From contig JAPEIS010000004.1 in the NCBI GenBank assembly GCA_029531795.1, forward strand, positions 2,294,001-2,358,000: a stretch of DNA of 64,000 nt. The letters run 5' to 3'. Shown here piece after piece: positions 23,786-35,282 of the stretch (positions within the stretch are counted from its first letter, which is position 1; each line of letters starts with the position of its first letter). A program made the position numbers and the translations under genes. The DNA is from Sclerotinia nivalis (lineage: Eukaryota; Ascomycota; Leotiomycetes; Helotiales; Sclerotiniaceae). The notes beneath the pieces are model-generated. The model saw only the letters and a program-made list of their open reading frames with translations. It did no database searches and had not been told where the DNA came from.

Positions 23786-26227
23786 ATGCGCTCTCAATTA
23801 ACCCGCAGAGTCTTCCGTGGACTTCTGTCGAACGAAGGCTTCATATTACCATGCGCAAATCGAGCGCCTGCTCTATTAAGGCATCGTCGTCGCCGAAATG
23901 TCATTCCTACTTTACCTTACACATCCCATCGTTCTCTCTTCGGATTCTCTCGGAAGCCTCCTCGACAACCCAAAGAACCGGAATTGGAACCGGGAATGAG
24001 AAAGATGGCAGAGTTTAGCTTGATGACGAGAATTCATGCCAGAACTGCGAATAAGGATGATATGCTAAAGGCTTTTAATGAATATTTTAAACACAAAGTC
24101 GATACGGAACGAGCGGTTAATAATATTGAGGCGGGGCATGCTTTAAGGACTTTAAATTATCTCATTAGTTGTGGATTGGGAGAGGCACACGTCAAGGATT
24201 TGAGGATGGCGTTGAGGGCATTGACAATCGTTCCTAATGATGACACAAACGATTTTCTGGATTTGGCAAGGCTTCTCTTCCTGGAGATTAAAAAGCTGTC
24301 TGGGTCCGACGAGGATGCGCCGAGTTTTCAATTTATAAAGATATTGAGTGGGGTTGGCCAATCTCTTGAGGCGAGAGAGCTCTGCGAAGAGGTCACTCAA
24401 CGTTTTTTAAAAGAGCAAGAACCGGCCCCTAAAACCGGAATTCAGATAACTCGACAACGACAAATGCTGAAATTGAACTGGTATACGGTTTTATCTGGTT
24501 TCGCACGAGAAGGTAACGAGGCTGAACTTTTGAAGACATATGAGAGATTCGAAGAGCTGCCGTTGGGGCGTGGGATTACTAGCAATGAAATCGTCATAAA
24601 GTTTTATACCTCGAGAGATCGTGTTGCGGAAGCGCAAGCATGGTTTGAAAAGGCTGCGTATGTTCCGACAGACCTCAGTCCTAGTATACTACAGGACATA
24701 CTTAAATTCTGTCTTCGACATGAGGAGCTGCTAGATTGGTGCAAAGGAATCTTTCGTAAGGTACTGGAGGCAGGTCGAATGCAGAAAGGAAAATGGGACG
24801 TAGTGTTTCAATGGGCTGCGAGTGCTATGGACAAAGGCGTTGAAGATGTGGAACGCATGATGCGTGTTATGGAAAAGCGCAATCCGGACGATCTATCTAT
24901 GAGACCGGACATTGATACCATCAATGGTTTAGTCGAGTACGCAATATCAAAGAACGATCCATACCTTGCAGAACGTTATATCGCACTGGGGCAAAAATTC
25001 AATATCCGTCCAAATGCAAGAACGTTTATTCTTCAGATGGACTACCGGGTTGGTGCAGGCGATCTCTCGGGCGCCCGAGTATCTTATAATTCGCTCCAAG
25101 CAGAGGAGATTTCCAAGGACGAGGACCTGCCTGTTATCAATAAATTCGTCCGAGCTCTCTGTGCTTCAGAGGTTCTACCTTATAACGAGATTTCATCAAT
25201 CGTTTCCGATCTAGACGAGCGTAATGCAAGGTTAGAAGCGGACACGGTTTCGTCACTAAGCAAAATGTATATCACCCGCAACGATCTTAATGAAGTAGTG
25301 GATTTATTACAAGTTAATACTTACCACTATACCCTGTCAGAGCGAGCTCGAATATGCGATGCGTTGCTTGCTTTTGTTTTCGACAAAAATAACAGCGAAG
25401 ATCGTATATGGGATGCTTATCGTGTTGTTATTCATATCTTTGACGAGACTGATGTTCCTACACGTACGCGAATCATGAATGAGTTTTTCGATCGTAAAAG
25501 ATCAGATATGGCTTGTCATGTCTTTGGACATATGCGCCAGCACATCAGTCCCAACAAACGTCCTGTGCGAGACACTTATATAGATTGTTTTGTTGGTATA
25601 GCATCATGCGCAGATGGCGAGTCCCTCGACATGGTTCACAATATGTTGAAAATGGACAGTACCATTGAACCTAACACACGTCTTTACAATTCTTTAATGC
25701 TGGCCTATACAGCTTGCGAAGATGCTAGTCGATCTTTACATTTCTGGGATGACATCACGAATTCTCGTGAAGGACCTAGTTATAAGAGTTTGGAGATAGT
25801 GTTTCAAGCGTGTCAGAGGAAACCTTTTGGAGATCGACCGGCGAGAGAAATCTGGGATAAGATGAAGAGGATGGAGATTGAGATTACCAGAGAGGTTCAT
25901 GCTGCTTATGTTGGCGCATTGGCAGGACAGGGAAAGCTCGATGAGGTTAAAGTGTTGGTGGAGGCCATGGAGAAGGATGTAGGGTTTGGTCCGGATATTT
26001 TGACGTAAGTTACACCTTTACGATTTTGCTCGAGAGTTGTGACTAACAATTATAGTATTGGTACCATATACAACGCAATCCAAGGTTCGAATAGGAAAGA
26101 TTTGGTGGCGGAATGGACAAAGGAATTATATCCCGAGGTGTGGAAGGAAGCGGAGAAACTGGGATTTTATGAACATGAGGAGGGTCATATGGTGTTGAAT
26201 ATGCCGGAGAAGAAACTTAGAGCTTAA
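23786..26227 (+). CDS. mitochondrial pentatricopeptide repeat protein
   Basis: Two exons (23786-26004 and 26056-26227; intron starts GTAAGT, contains GACTAACA and ends TATAG, phase 2) give 796 aa. The start is the ATG at 23786 (MRSQLTRRVFRG). The first 60 residues are rich in Arg and Ser with almost no acidic residues, a typical mitochondrial presequence. The body is helical with degenerate PPR units, for example around YNSLMLAYTACEDASRSLHFWDD, EIWDKMKRMEIEITREVHAAYVGALAGQGKLDEV and the exon-2 junction TIGTIYNAIQ. Such proteins bind organellar RNA and support processing or translation of mitochondrial transcripts. It may correspond to a COX1-type translational activator, but I cannot fix the orthologue. 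Confidence 0.85.
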
Positions 26228-27338
26228 TGCTTGAGGTTGTATCTTAAATATTTACTTATTGACTATTGAAATCTTTGAGTAGATGGTTGAGAGTTCTCAG
26301 TTGGTGATTAGCCGGTTGTTAAAGTGTACTCGGTAGCATGCAGTGCCTGTGTTGGTATTGCTCGTATTTTATACATAGCCCCGGGTGGTGGTGTGTCAAG
26401 GTCTCTGATGCCTATCATCCTATCATCAGTTCCAACTTCATATTTTACATGTCCATTATCAGACCAAAAACTTTTTGATACCTGGAAATAGTAGGTATAC
26501 TAGGTATAGCTTTTATTCTCCGATGTCTTGAGGGGAATTGGTAACCTCTGTGGTTTTGAGATCAATCCTCGATCTATAGCTACTGGCTTGGTCGTGGAGC
26601 CATACTGGCAAGAGTAAGCCGCATAGTCAATCTTAGATGGGAATTGCGATATTATATGTATTTTGAGGATATAAATGGTGTTTAGATGGGATGAAGGAGG
26701 AATAGATTTATTTCCAGCTTTTAGATGTTAGATGTTATCTTTAGTGATTAAATTTGGTTTTTGTATAAGGAATTCATTATGCATTATCCAATTTATCACC
26801 AAAAGACGAAGTTTTCGGATACAACAAGTGTTTTCCTATCGTCGCGGTATGAATGACTGGCGGATTTTGTTGTTTGGTACACTTTGCAGATACTATGATA
26901 GTTATATCTGTACTGTGCTTGCATGATGGGTTGATAATTTGGTGGGATTGTTATAATACACGGCTAAGTAGTAAGAAGATATCTTCAGGTATACCTCTTA
27001 GCTCTGTATACTTATTTCTTTTAATACTCAACGTATTGTGGTTTTGTATTTCAGACTCTGTTCACGCTAGTTTCGCTTGATCATTAGATTAGATGAACTG
27101 TGTTAGAGTTGTATATAATAGATATACTGCATCAGATCATCAAATGTTGATCAGCTAATTATATACATAGAGTACGGCTTAAACATACTAGTTGTTTTCT
27201 CTATAAAATTCTTCCTTCCTGTCGATTGCTCTTCTATCCAATTCAAATCCACTTTATCTAATCATCATAAATATACACGGCGAGGAAATATACCGCACGA
27301 ACTGCAGTCTGTCCCAACTCCTCATCAAAACCATCAAA
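26228..27338. other. intergenic region, no gene seen
   Basis: About 1.1 kb, AT-rich. The frames at 26732-26926 and 26853-27080 are short, hydrophobic by composition and without splice or family support. It carries the promoter of six-cysteine gene D. Confidence 0.5.
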
Positions 27339-28079
27339 ATGAATACCGGTACTCTAAAACCTAACCCGAACCCGAACCGCTGCCAAATACATATTTTCAA
27401 ATATAAATGCATGCACAAGGGTCAGGAATCGGGTGCGAGATGTAAGGGTACTGGATATGCGAGGGAGGTGCATTGTGTACCTGAAGTTGTTTATACGGAT
27501 GTGATTAAGGATATGGTTTGTGGGGAGTGTGTGATGAGGTTAGTTGATTTTTTTGGTGGTTTTGATTTTCTACAAGGGTGGCTTGTCGCTAACTGTGGAC
27601 TTTTTTTTAGGGATGGAACTGCAGATGAGGGGTTTGACGATAGGCATAAATTCAGCTTCGGAAATGAGAACAATTTCGAGAGTGCGCCGAAAATATCTCA
27701 CAAATGTATGCACAAACAAATAAAACTATTAGATCGTTCTGTGATGAGAAATATGCATAAACGAAAGATTTATGTTGGTGGTAGATGCGGGAAAATTGGC
27801 GAGAAGTTTGTTGGATGTGCAGAGGCTGGGTTTAAAAGGGGGAGGGTTAATGGGGGTAATGAGGGTAGGTTTAGATGGGATGTTGGGAGGGTGAGGGGTG
27901 CTGGTGGTGCTGGTGGTGCTGGTGGTGGTGCTGGTGGATGCAAGACGGAAATTGAGGATTTGGGTGTGGGTGTAGGAGGACGGTTATTGGACGTGGAGAT
28001 GGACGTGGAGATGGATGTTGTTGATGGTAATGAAGTCCCTGAACTTTCTAGGAGGTTGAAATCTCTTAGTTGTTCTTAA
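27339..28079 (+). CDS. six-cysteine family protein D with Gly-rich tail
   Basis: Two exons (27339-27538 and 27611-28079; intron starts GTTAGT and ends TTTTTTTTAG, phase 2) give 222 aa. The intron is 72 nt with no stop in frame, so the unspliced frame also reads through as 246 aa. The homologous intron in genes A-C argues for splicing. Cys residues lie at 15, 24, 35, 46, 61 and 64, ending VCGEC, with His26 just after the second Cys. The first exon length (200 nt), intron phase and last-gap spacing equal gene C. The tail has a further CMHK, a (GGA)n glycine run and a DVEMDVEMDV acidic repeat. No signal peptide or TM. Function unknown. Confidence 0.7.
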   Translation: MNTGTLKPNPNPNRCQIHIFKYKCMHKGQESGARCKGTGYAREVHCVPEVVYTDVIKDMVCGECVMRLVDFFGGFDFLQGWLVANCGLFFRDGTADEGFDDRHKFSFGNENNFESAPKISHKCMHKQIKLLDRSVMRNMHKRKIYVGGRCGKIGEKFVGCAEAGFKRGRVNGGNEGRFRWDVGRVRGAGGAGGAGGGAGGCKTEIEDLGVGVGGRLLDVEMDVEMDVVDGNEVPELSRRLKSLSCS

Positions 28080-30239
28080 TTGAAGGGGCTGACATGGTTG
28101 GGGGCGTACCTAGTGCTAGCGGTTGGATTAGCTAGTTAGTCATTTAGGAATCATGCCCAGCTAATTCGTAGCTAAATGACAGCTAATTGGCAGCTCATTA
28201 GGAATACTAGGTAGTCGATGAGAATATTGAAATTCTGTCAATATATCAATGAATTTGTTAGTAGTTTATCGATTGCTAATCTCTAATTTTTGTCAAAAGA
28301 TTCGTATACTATTATCGTTCATTTTATCGGTTATTTTGCCACCTTCACCCCTTTTATGCGTCTTAAGCGAACTCGAATTTTTTTATAAATCGTGATAGGA
28401 TGTCGATATTTGAGAAAAGATTAATTTTTGTTGATGACATTAATATCACATTACACAATACTATCGAGTAATACTAAATCTGTTCTTTCAAGGCGTTTAT
28501 TTTACGGCTTTTTATGACTGAAACGGAGTTTAGGAATTTGCTTGGCACTGGCATTGCTAGTAGACGGGTTATATGTTCCGTTTTTGTGCCAGAAGAGAGG
28601 CGCAAACAATTGTCAACTGGCTCATGAAAGAAAGAGACGATTTTTGACTGGAATTATAGCTCAGGTTGACATCTCCTTCTCAAATTATCCCATGATCCAT
28701 ATCATAATTGACTACTAAGCCATCAGGGACCGCGAAAGATGAGACCATCTCCTGCCGTACACTCATGCATACGGGGAGGGTGAATTTCGCAATAGGGCCA
28801 CTTTTCTCTACTATACTCAATCAGCATTCAGGGAAATACCCGTTATGTTATGGGCTGGTGGTTCTTTGTGGTATCTAGAATAAATAGTCCAATGCTTTTG
28901 TAGGAAACCACACGTACAGCTTGACGAATTCTTCGCTGTTCCAGTCAGCACGAGTGGAAGTTTTGCGAATACAGTTCTAGGAACGCTAGGAGCGGACAGA
29001 TAAATTTGCATTCCAGATCTGAACACAGTAGTTGGAAATCCTCGACCTAATACCCTCGATAAATGTGGCAATTCCTTTAGAACCCCAAAATATTGCAAAC
29101 TAAATCCACTTTATGAAGGACTTATAGTATTATTTAACCAGTACAATCACTCGGCCACGGAAAAAATATACTGCGGCATGCGTCACTTCGATGACGTTGC
29201 TCAAAGCCAAAGCGTTCTGTGGTCCGGACTAACCATGAATATGGAATTAGCGCCTATCTGCTTAAAATCAGTGGAGGATAAAGCTTTATCCTTACGAGAC
29301 GCCAAGATATGGGAAACATCAATATTATTCGAGTTCCTCTGGAAATAGGCGTCCGATTAGTAGCCGAGGTTCTACTATGCGAGGAAAACGTATATCCTAA
29401 CTGTATGGGAGCAAGGTCTCATCTATCCAGGAGGCTTGATCGTCTGATTGTATTGTAGGGGAAGAAAGTAAAGGATTCTTAACTATTAGCACTCGCGCAC
29501 ACACCGGGTAAGGTCGACTTCAGTCATTAATCGCAGATATTCAGAGCTTGTGCTACACCAGAGGATTGATAGACGCCCGCCTGAATGGTACTACCATTTT
29601 GCTTTTAGGATTGGTTGAGTCCATCCTTGCTGAGACGTTACTTTTGAACGAAGTTTAGACAAATCCAAAGCGACTCTAGGATGCTTCCAACAAGTTATCG
29701 GGACTTGTGTTAAATTGATAGTGCCAGGACATCGACGGCTTTCTGATTCCAAGTGTAGAGAAACTGGGCAGTTCACTTAGACTGAACGGCAATGTTTCGG
29801 TCGAGCAGTATCCAATGATTAAAGATTCTGGACCGAAATGACGAATGCGGAGTCGCAAATATCCAGGTGAGCGGGGCCTTACCAGCTGTCTGGATGGATT
29901 CGCCGTGGATTGGGGTGTTTCTGCGCCCATAGCTAGCATTCCATGCCGATCATTTTATGTCTTTCTCGTGTAGATCTTCTCGCAACCTTCCTCTCTTGCT
30001 CTCTTAACATAGTTCTTCAATCGAATGGTGACCTTTTGAGGCTATTTCCGTATGTCAACGTGGTGCGGGTGACACGTCCGAACTTATCAGATTTCAAAAC
30101 TGCGGTAGAATTAACCATGGAGCATCATCTCCACCAGCAATCAAGATAGCCCATCCGAAAAACATGTGAAGAATATTAATGCTATATTACTTTTCTTTTC
30201 ACAATCGACGTAATCCATCTCAAGATACAATCAGAAAGC
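28080..30239. other. 2.2-kb AT-rich region, no gene seen
   Basis: The largest frames (28817-29098 minus, 29676-29939 minus, 29943-30149 plus) show no recognisable domain and no clean splice partners. A fold-back element occurs near 28127-28187. The stretch could hold decayed mobile DNA or a non-coding RNA, but nothing in it proves this. Confidence 0.4.
28127..28204. repeat. imperfect inverted repeat with AGCTAATT units
   Basis: ATTAGCT..GTCATTTAG at 28127-28146 is the inverse of CTAAATGACAGCTAAT near 28172-28187, apart from a five-base insertion in the left arm. CAGCTAATT occurs twice and CAGCTCATT once within 45 bp. It lies just downstream of six-cysteine gene D and could be a 3'-UTR hairpin or a short transposon remnant. 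Confidence 0.45.
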
Positions 30240-30500
30240 CCAGCCATGTATGATTTCTATCGTAACAACCATAGATATCTATCCCAGAAGTACGTTTAAA
30301 AGCCCAAAGTACACCAAGTCCAGCTTAACAAGTTCTTGAACCCATCCCAGAAACATTTTAAAACGCCCAATCATTTATAATCCTTGTCTTGATAACCAAA
30401 AGTACACATCGTAAAAGAACGCCAGCGAGCCCAAAATTGTACCAAATCCATCCTAATATGCATAGGAGCCATCCCATAAGTACAAAAGAGCTACTAAAAC
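30240..30500. repeat. degenerate tandem repeat, unit about 64 or 127 bp
   Basis: The motif ATCCCAGAAGTACG..TTAAAAGCCCA recurs with variation near 30290, 30343 and 30470 (ATCCCATAAGTAC). A longer match pairs 30302-30351 with 30429-30480 (GCCCAAA..ACCAA.TCCA.C.TAA). By eye the units are well diverged. They lie 3' of the minus-strand gene at 30.6 kb. Confidence 0.45.
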
Positions 30501-30601
30501 TGTATCTTATTTGTATACACAGCTATGCTGAAATTGTCCCATCACTCAAAGACCGTTGATTGTATGACGTTGACTTGATATAGCACAACCGGCGACGATA
30601 C

Positions 30602-31610
30602 TTAGGACGAAGATGGTCCGGCTGAATCTAAAGGTTATTAGTGAATCAATATATTCGCAGGTTAGTTAAGAAACTAACCTTTTTGTCCGCCTTCGTCTTC
30701 AGAACTCTCTGTCAGCGGCAGAATCCTCTGTTGTAGCAGCAGAAGCTGCTAGAGCTCTTTCAGCATCTCTGCGGGCAATATCAGCTTGAATACCTGCTAT
30801 GGTAGCTTGAGCGGATTGCAGATTTGCAAGAGCAAAAGCTTGACTTCGTTAGCAAGTTAAGAGAGGCAGTAGGGGCAGAGCTACTTACCAAGATCCCCAG
30901 TTATACGGTCTATATATGCATTTGCATCCTCGGTGGCCGGCTTGCCTCTCTTAGATGAGGAAGCCTTAGACTTCTGGACCCCAGAGGACTTGGCAGAAGA
31001 AGCCGACGAATTAGCACCATCCTTGGATTGGCTCTTCCTATATCTTCTCTTGGGAATGATACGATTAGGGCCAGAGAGATTAGGACCAGAGACAGCGCTG
31101 ACGTCATCCATACCACCACCAACGGCGACCGCAGCTCCTGTTGCTTGGAAGGAGCCGCCAGAGAACCCATGGTTTGGCTCTCTAGCGGCTCCTCCAGTCG
31201 GATACAATTGCGCGGCGGAAAGAGGGGTGTAGACAGGTACGTCTCTTCTTTGGAACATACTCGGATTGAGTTGGTTGGGTGGGGAAAGGGTAACTGGAGG
31301 ATGGACTGGTTGCGGCGCCCAGTAGTGTGGAAGGACGGAGTCGGATCCAGCGCGCCTAAGGTCGCTTGAAGGGTTTTGCTGAGCTGCGTTGGTGTTACTA
31401 GAATTATCTGGTGTTCTATTTGAGTGTTAGAGTATAAGCGAAATGGAATTGGGTTAATGTACCTAGTTGCCTCCTCTTGAGGTTGTCTAGGATCCTTGTC
31501 TGCGGAAAATGTTAGTTAAGGTCAGACTACGATCTACCAAGAGCATTCCGTGATTGGACTGGGAGGAGTAACTTACTGCCCTCTGCAGAATCATCTCTTT
31601 GAGGATCCAT
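30602..31610 (-). CDS. hypothetical Ala/Ser-rich protein with ambiguous C-terminus
   Basis: Four exons are clear: 31610-31577, 31499-31463, 31415-30889 and from 30838. The three introns join in phases 1, 2 and 1, giving MDPQRDDSAEG.. then a Pro/Ser/Asn-rich middle, a basic patch (RIIPKRRYRKSQSK, KASSSKRGKP) and a helical Ala-rich end (ALANLQSAQATIAGIQADIARRDAERALAA shortened here to its start and end). In the first reading the frame stops at 30699 (245 aa). Beyond it the next frame reads SEDEGGQK, then a 51-nt intron (30678-30628, GTTAGT, two CTAAY elements, TTTAG), then DSAGPSSS and a stop at 30602. That suggests either a +1 shift near 30710 or an 85-nt alternative intron beginning GTATTC. 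No domain recognised; nuclear location is a guess from the basic patch. Confidence 0.6.
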
Positions 31611-32536
31611 ATTTGCAAGAATGATAATAGCCTTTGCTTTGCCTCCCACAATAGAAGAATTTTGAATAGTAAAATGAAATTTGGCAGACTTGGTATGATA
31701 AACTATGTGTTGAAAGGGAGATGATTATTCTTGTTTGAGGAAGAGAAACTAAGTTATTGTCTTTGTGGTGGTAATTTCCCGGCTTTTCGCTGTATCTTTG
31801 CAAGGTCCGAGATTAATTGAGGGGTCAAATCACACTTTGGACGCCACCAAGATGCTGCTGTAATGAATAGTTCAAGTCAACCTTTGATAGGGTAGACTAA
31901 GGCATTTGCATAATGATGCGCAGCATTCAATACTGGGGAAGATGTTCCCTAGTATTTATTGAGGGTAGTGATAATGATTTTCTTAATATGAATTTATATA
32001 TTGAATCTTATGCCTCTCATATATTTTCACAGAGATGATGAACATATTAGTTCTATTGGCAGAGATCAATAAGGCATATGTGTCTCTTTTAACATCAAGT
32101 CAGATTGAATCAAGAAGACAATATCTACTTTGTCATTTGCCATTTGTTATCCTTCATCCTAATCATATCTTTAGTACATTTTAGATATCTATCAAACATT
32201 TCTATATGTTTATTATGAGCTCATTATTCACTTGCTTAGTCCTCAGCCATATCATCTCCTTTCTTAAAGCACCGATGCTCGAACTCCCTATGATATTCAC
32301 TTTGTTGAATATTAGACCATAAACAAAAATTTGAAAAAACGAACTGATTTGACTAGTGTAATATTCAGGCTTATTCTCTAACTCCCCTTCCATTTCTTTC
32401 TCTTCTGTCCTACCTTCTCTCTTTGTCTAGCTCCAAAAATCTTCAATACATCTTTCATCAATTGCTCCTATTCCCTACAATACAATACAATATAATCAAG
32501 GTGCAAACACAGCTGACGACTGTTGTTTGCCTCAAA
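31611..32536. other. divergent intergenic region
   Basis: Shared upstream region of the Ala/Ser-rich gene (-) and the secreted repeat protein (+). AT-rich with stops throughout; frames at 31591-31803 and 32202-32393 look like chance. CT-rich sequence at 32375-32420 probably belongs to the leader of the plus-strand gene. Confidence 0.5.
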
Positions 32537-33658
32537 ATGTTTCCTTCTACCTTTAACTTGAAGCTTCTGGCTGTTGTGATTTTACTTTTCGTCAATGTGT
32601 TTGCCAGCCCAATCAAGTGTAGTGATGATGAGACTACAGGTGTCAGACTTCCTGGTCTCTTTGAAATCCTTACCACCGTTGCTACATCTGCTCTAACTAC
32701 TAGTGAACTTGTAAGTCAAATACTGTTGACCCATGCCTTTGACTTTCCTACTCTCACTTGAAAGTGATTTTCTCAAACTTGAGTAACACTTGAACTTGAC
32801 CACTGGTCTTTCAAAAGGGCACCACAGTACCACAGCTAATTCCGAGTTGTTCAGGTTGGCATTGTTGTCATTTCAAGCTCAACCATCTACATCCAGGAAC
32901 CCAACTTCTTTCCTGCTACTGTATGGGGCGTACCTGAAATCACACCATCAGGTACAGCTGCTCCTATTACTACTGCATCAGGTACACCATACAGCTTTTC
33001 AACTCCTTTCCCTAAATACAACGCATCAACAACACTACTTTCTACTACTGATGCTGTAATTTCCACCTCGGCACCAGCTATAACATCTCTAGCTCAGATA
33101 AAAGCAGTGATAACATCATCTTGCAACACTGACGTCGCTGGCGTGACCATCCCTGCTAGTACTCTCACCACTGGAGAATTTGTTGCTGTTGAAATTCTCT
33201 GCGGTGCTACAATCTACATTCAAGAGCCAAATTATTATCCGACCAAGACATATTATGGCATTCTCGCATCATCGATAACATCAATCTTGTCTTGCAATAC
33301 CGCTGTTGCGAGTGTGACAATTGCAGTTAGCAATCTTACTATCGGACAGTTCGTTGCTGCACCTGTTATCTGTGGAAGGACGGTATACATTCAGGAACCA
33401 AACTTCTACACACCGAAGACTTATTACGGCATCCCTGCTTCTGCGACAACAACTTCTGCCGTAGCCGCGTGCACCACTGGGGCGGCTGTTGAACCATGTA
33501 TGCTAGAAGCACGTACTGGTCATAATATACCTTTCTTTGGTCAAAACAGGCCAACCTCGCTCCACCAAGCCGACAGAAACTGGATCGAGAGTGTCCCAAG
33601 TGGTGTTGCTGGGAATAGAGGTGCGCGGGCCTTCAGGAAAAGGCAAGGACAAAAATGA
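32537..33658 (+). CDS. secreted protein with repeated IYIQEPNFY units
   Basis: Two exons (32537-32710 and 32855-33658; intron starts GTAAGT and ends GTTCAG, phase 0) give 325 aa. Residues 1-23 form a clear signal peptide (hydrophobic LLAVVILLFVNVFA), with likely cleavage after VFA. The mature chain is Thr/Ser/Ala-rich and carries three copies of a (T)(I/V)YIQEPN(F/Y)(F/Y) motif near residues 68, 177 and 234. Copies 2 and 3 belong to a 57-residue tandem unit with two Cys each (SCNT..V.., ..CG) and the ending KTYYGI; the first copy has lost the Cys pair. Residues 268-325 are a basic, less ordered tail with KR sites. No catalytic motif. A cell-surface or effector-like role is inference only. I do not recognise the repeat as a named domain. 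Confidence 0.72.
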
Positions 33659-34667
33659 ATATAGGCAGTTTCTAGATGGTGTCTGTATTTGAGCAATCAT
33701 TTGATATAAAATTATGATTACCTTGAGCTTCCGGTAATGAGCTAGTTGATATACTATGCTTGCCTGTTTTTCTGATCGACTTCCTAGTAGTCAACCTTGC
33801 GGATCATTACAGCTGGCCTGGAAGTTCCAACTAGGGAATAGACTGTTCCTACTGACACACTTTATCATAAAAATGATAGCAGATGATTGTATATACCCAA
33901 AACTTCACCGAACTTTGAAACATAATGTGTTTTAAACACATTTAAAGTGACTGATTTATTACAAAACTGTAGAGCATATTCAGGTCATTGATGACACTTG
34001 CCATTATGCATTTTTACCAAAAAGAGCTCTAATACTTGAAATGGTATCTTAAGATAACTGTGATTCTCTTTTAGACAGATAAGATGGGATAGCTAACAAC
34101 TTAAAACTACAACACAATGAGCATTGCACTCTTGAAAGGGTATTGAACAACAATCAGAACCCTATAGTATCCCTCTCAAAACCCATGACCAGGAAATTCA
34201 ATTTGTCTATTTTGAAGAGTTAAGTAAGAAAAGAAATGCTTTTGCCTGGAAGGCTTGGTGTAGGATCGATTGAATTCCTGGTGTTAACCCAAAATGGTTG
34301 CATTTGGCATCCCCTTGGAACTGATGCTCCGCCAAAGCCTTCATGGTATTGAAAACATTGTTCGAGATCGAGCCAAACATAAGACTTCAAGACTCTTCCA
34401 TGACATGATCATCATGATACCATGAGGTTTCATTTCTCCTGTTTTCCCTCTCCTGTGTGCTTTGATGATCAATTCGGTTTGCACTCCACCCAGAAAATTT
34501 GAGATGATTGACATCATTAGTTTCTTGTTATACTTTACAGTCTACTTATCCATGAATTGTCTTGAGGTATCCTTCTCAAATAGTTCTATGGCCCACCAAA
34601 CTCCACCCAAGCAAATTTTCAAGGGACCAAAACTCCAACCATGCTTATTCTCATCTCTCTTAATCTT
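33659..34667. other. convergent intergenic region
   Basis: 3' regions of the secreted-protein gene (+) and IMP3 (-). No frame of interest. The plus frame at 34462-34983 is mainly the antisense shadow of IMP3 and is not reported. Confidence 0.55.
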
Positions 34668-35282
34668 TCACAGCAAATCGAAATCGTCCAACTTCTCTCT
34701 ATATTTCAAGATGTTTCGCTTGATCTTTGAACCATCCACCCAGGTAACAAAATCCTCCATACTTCTCGTAACTAGAAATGCCGTATCCGTGATCGTTTCC
34801 GTGCCCACTCTGACATGTCCTTGTTCAATAATCTTATTCGCAGCCTGTACAGTCTCTGCCATCCTTAACCTAGTCATTACCACCGGTAAACGTCTTCGAC
34901 AGAATGCGGAAACAGTAACGTGCGATTCAACTGAAGAAAGTTTGGATGTGGAAGCGGTTGAAGGAAGAATTCCCATGTCGTGAAGCTTAGAGAGGAGGAG
35001 CTGTTCGTGCTTTAAACGGACTGGGGAATCGGGGGGAAGAAGTGTAAGTTTGTGGGCAAGTTGGCGGAGAGACTGTATATACATTAGTATTTGAAAAATG
35101 CTATAATGGGGAGAAAAGAATCATACACCGCATAGTCTATTGTATTTCTGATAATCTCCAGGTTTCTGGATCGCATATCTTCGTACAACAGCCGCATCTC
35201 GATGATTATTGTCCGATGCGTAGGTTGTGAAATCTACTTTTCGCAGAAGCTTCTGCTCATGATGCTTGAGTTTACGGACCAT
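34668..35282 (-). CDS. IMP3: U3 snoRNP protein Imp3
   Basis: A component of the U3 small nucleolar ribonucleoprotein in the small-subunit processome, required for early 18S pre-rRNA cleavages in the nucleolus. Two exons (35282-35127 and 35072-34668; donor GTATGA, acceptor TATACAG, phase 0) give 186 aa, the normal family size. The N-terminus [18 protein letters not shown] and the block [19 protein letters not shown] are strongly characteristic. The S4-type RNA-binding region follows, with [24 protein letters not shown] and [16 protein letters not shown]. The C-terminus is [19 protein letters not shown]. It diverges from RSM18 across 217 bp, so two ribosome-related genes share a control region. 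Confidence 0.95.

Noticed and set aside
28817..29098. 93-codon minus frame, possible decayed element
   Set aside because: No recognised domain and no supporting repeats or terminal sequences.
34462..34983. Plus-strand 173-codon frame
   Set aside because: Mostly antisense to IMP3, whose identity is certain; no independent domain.
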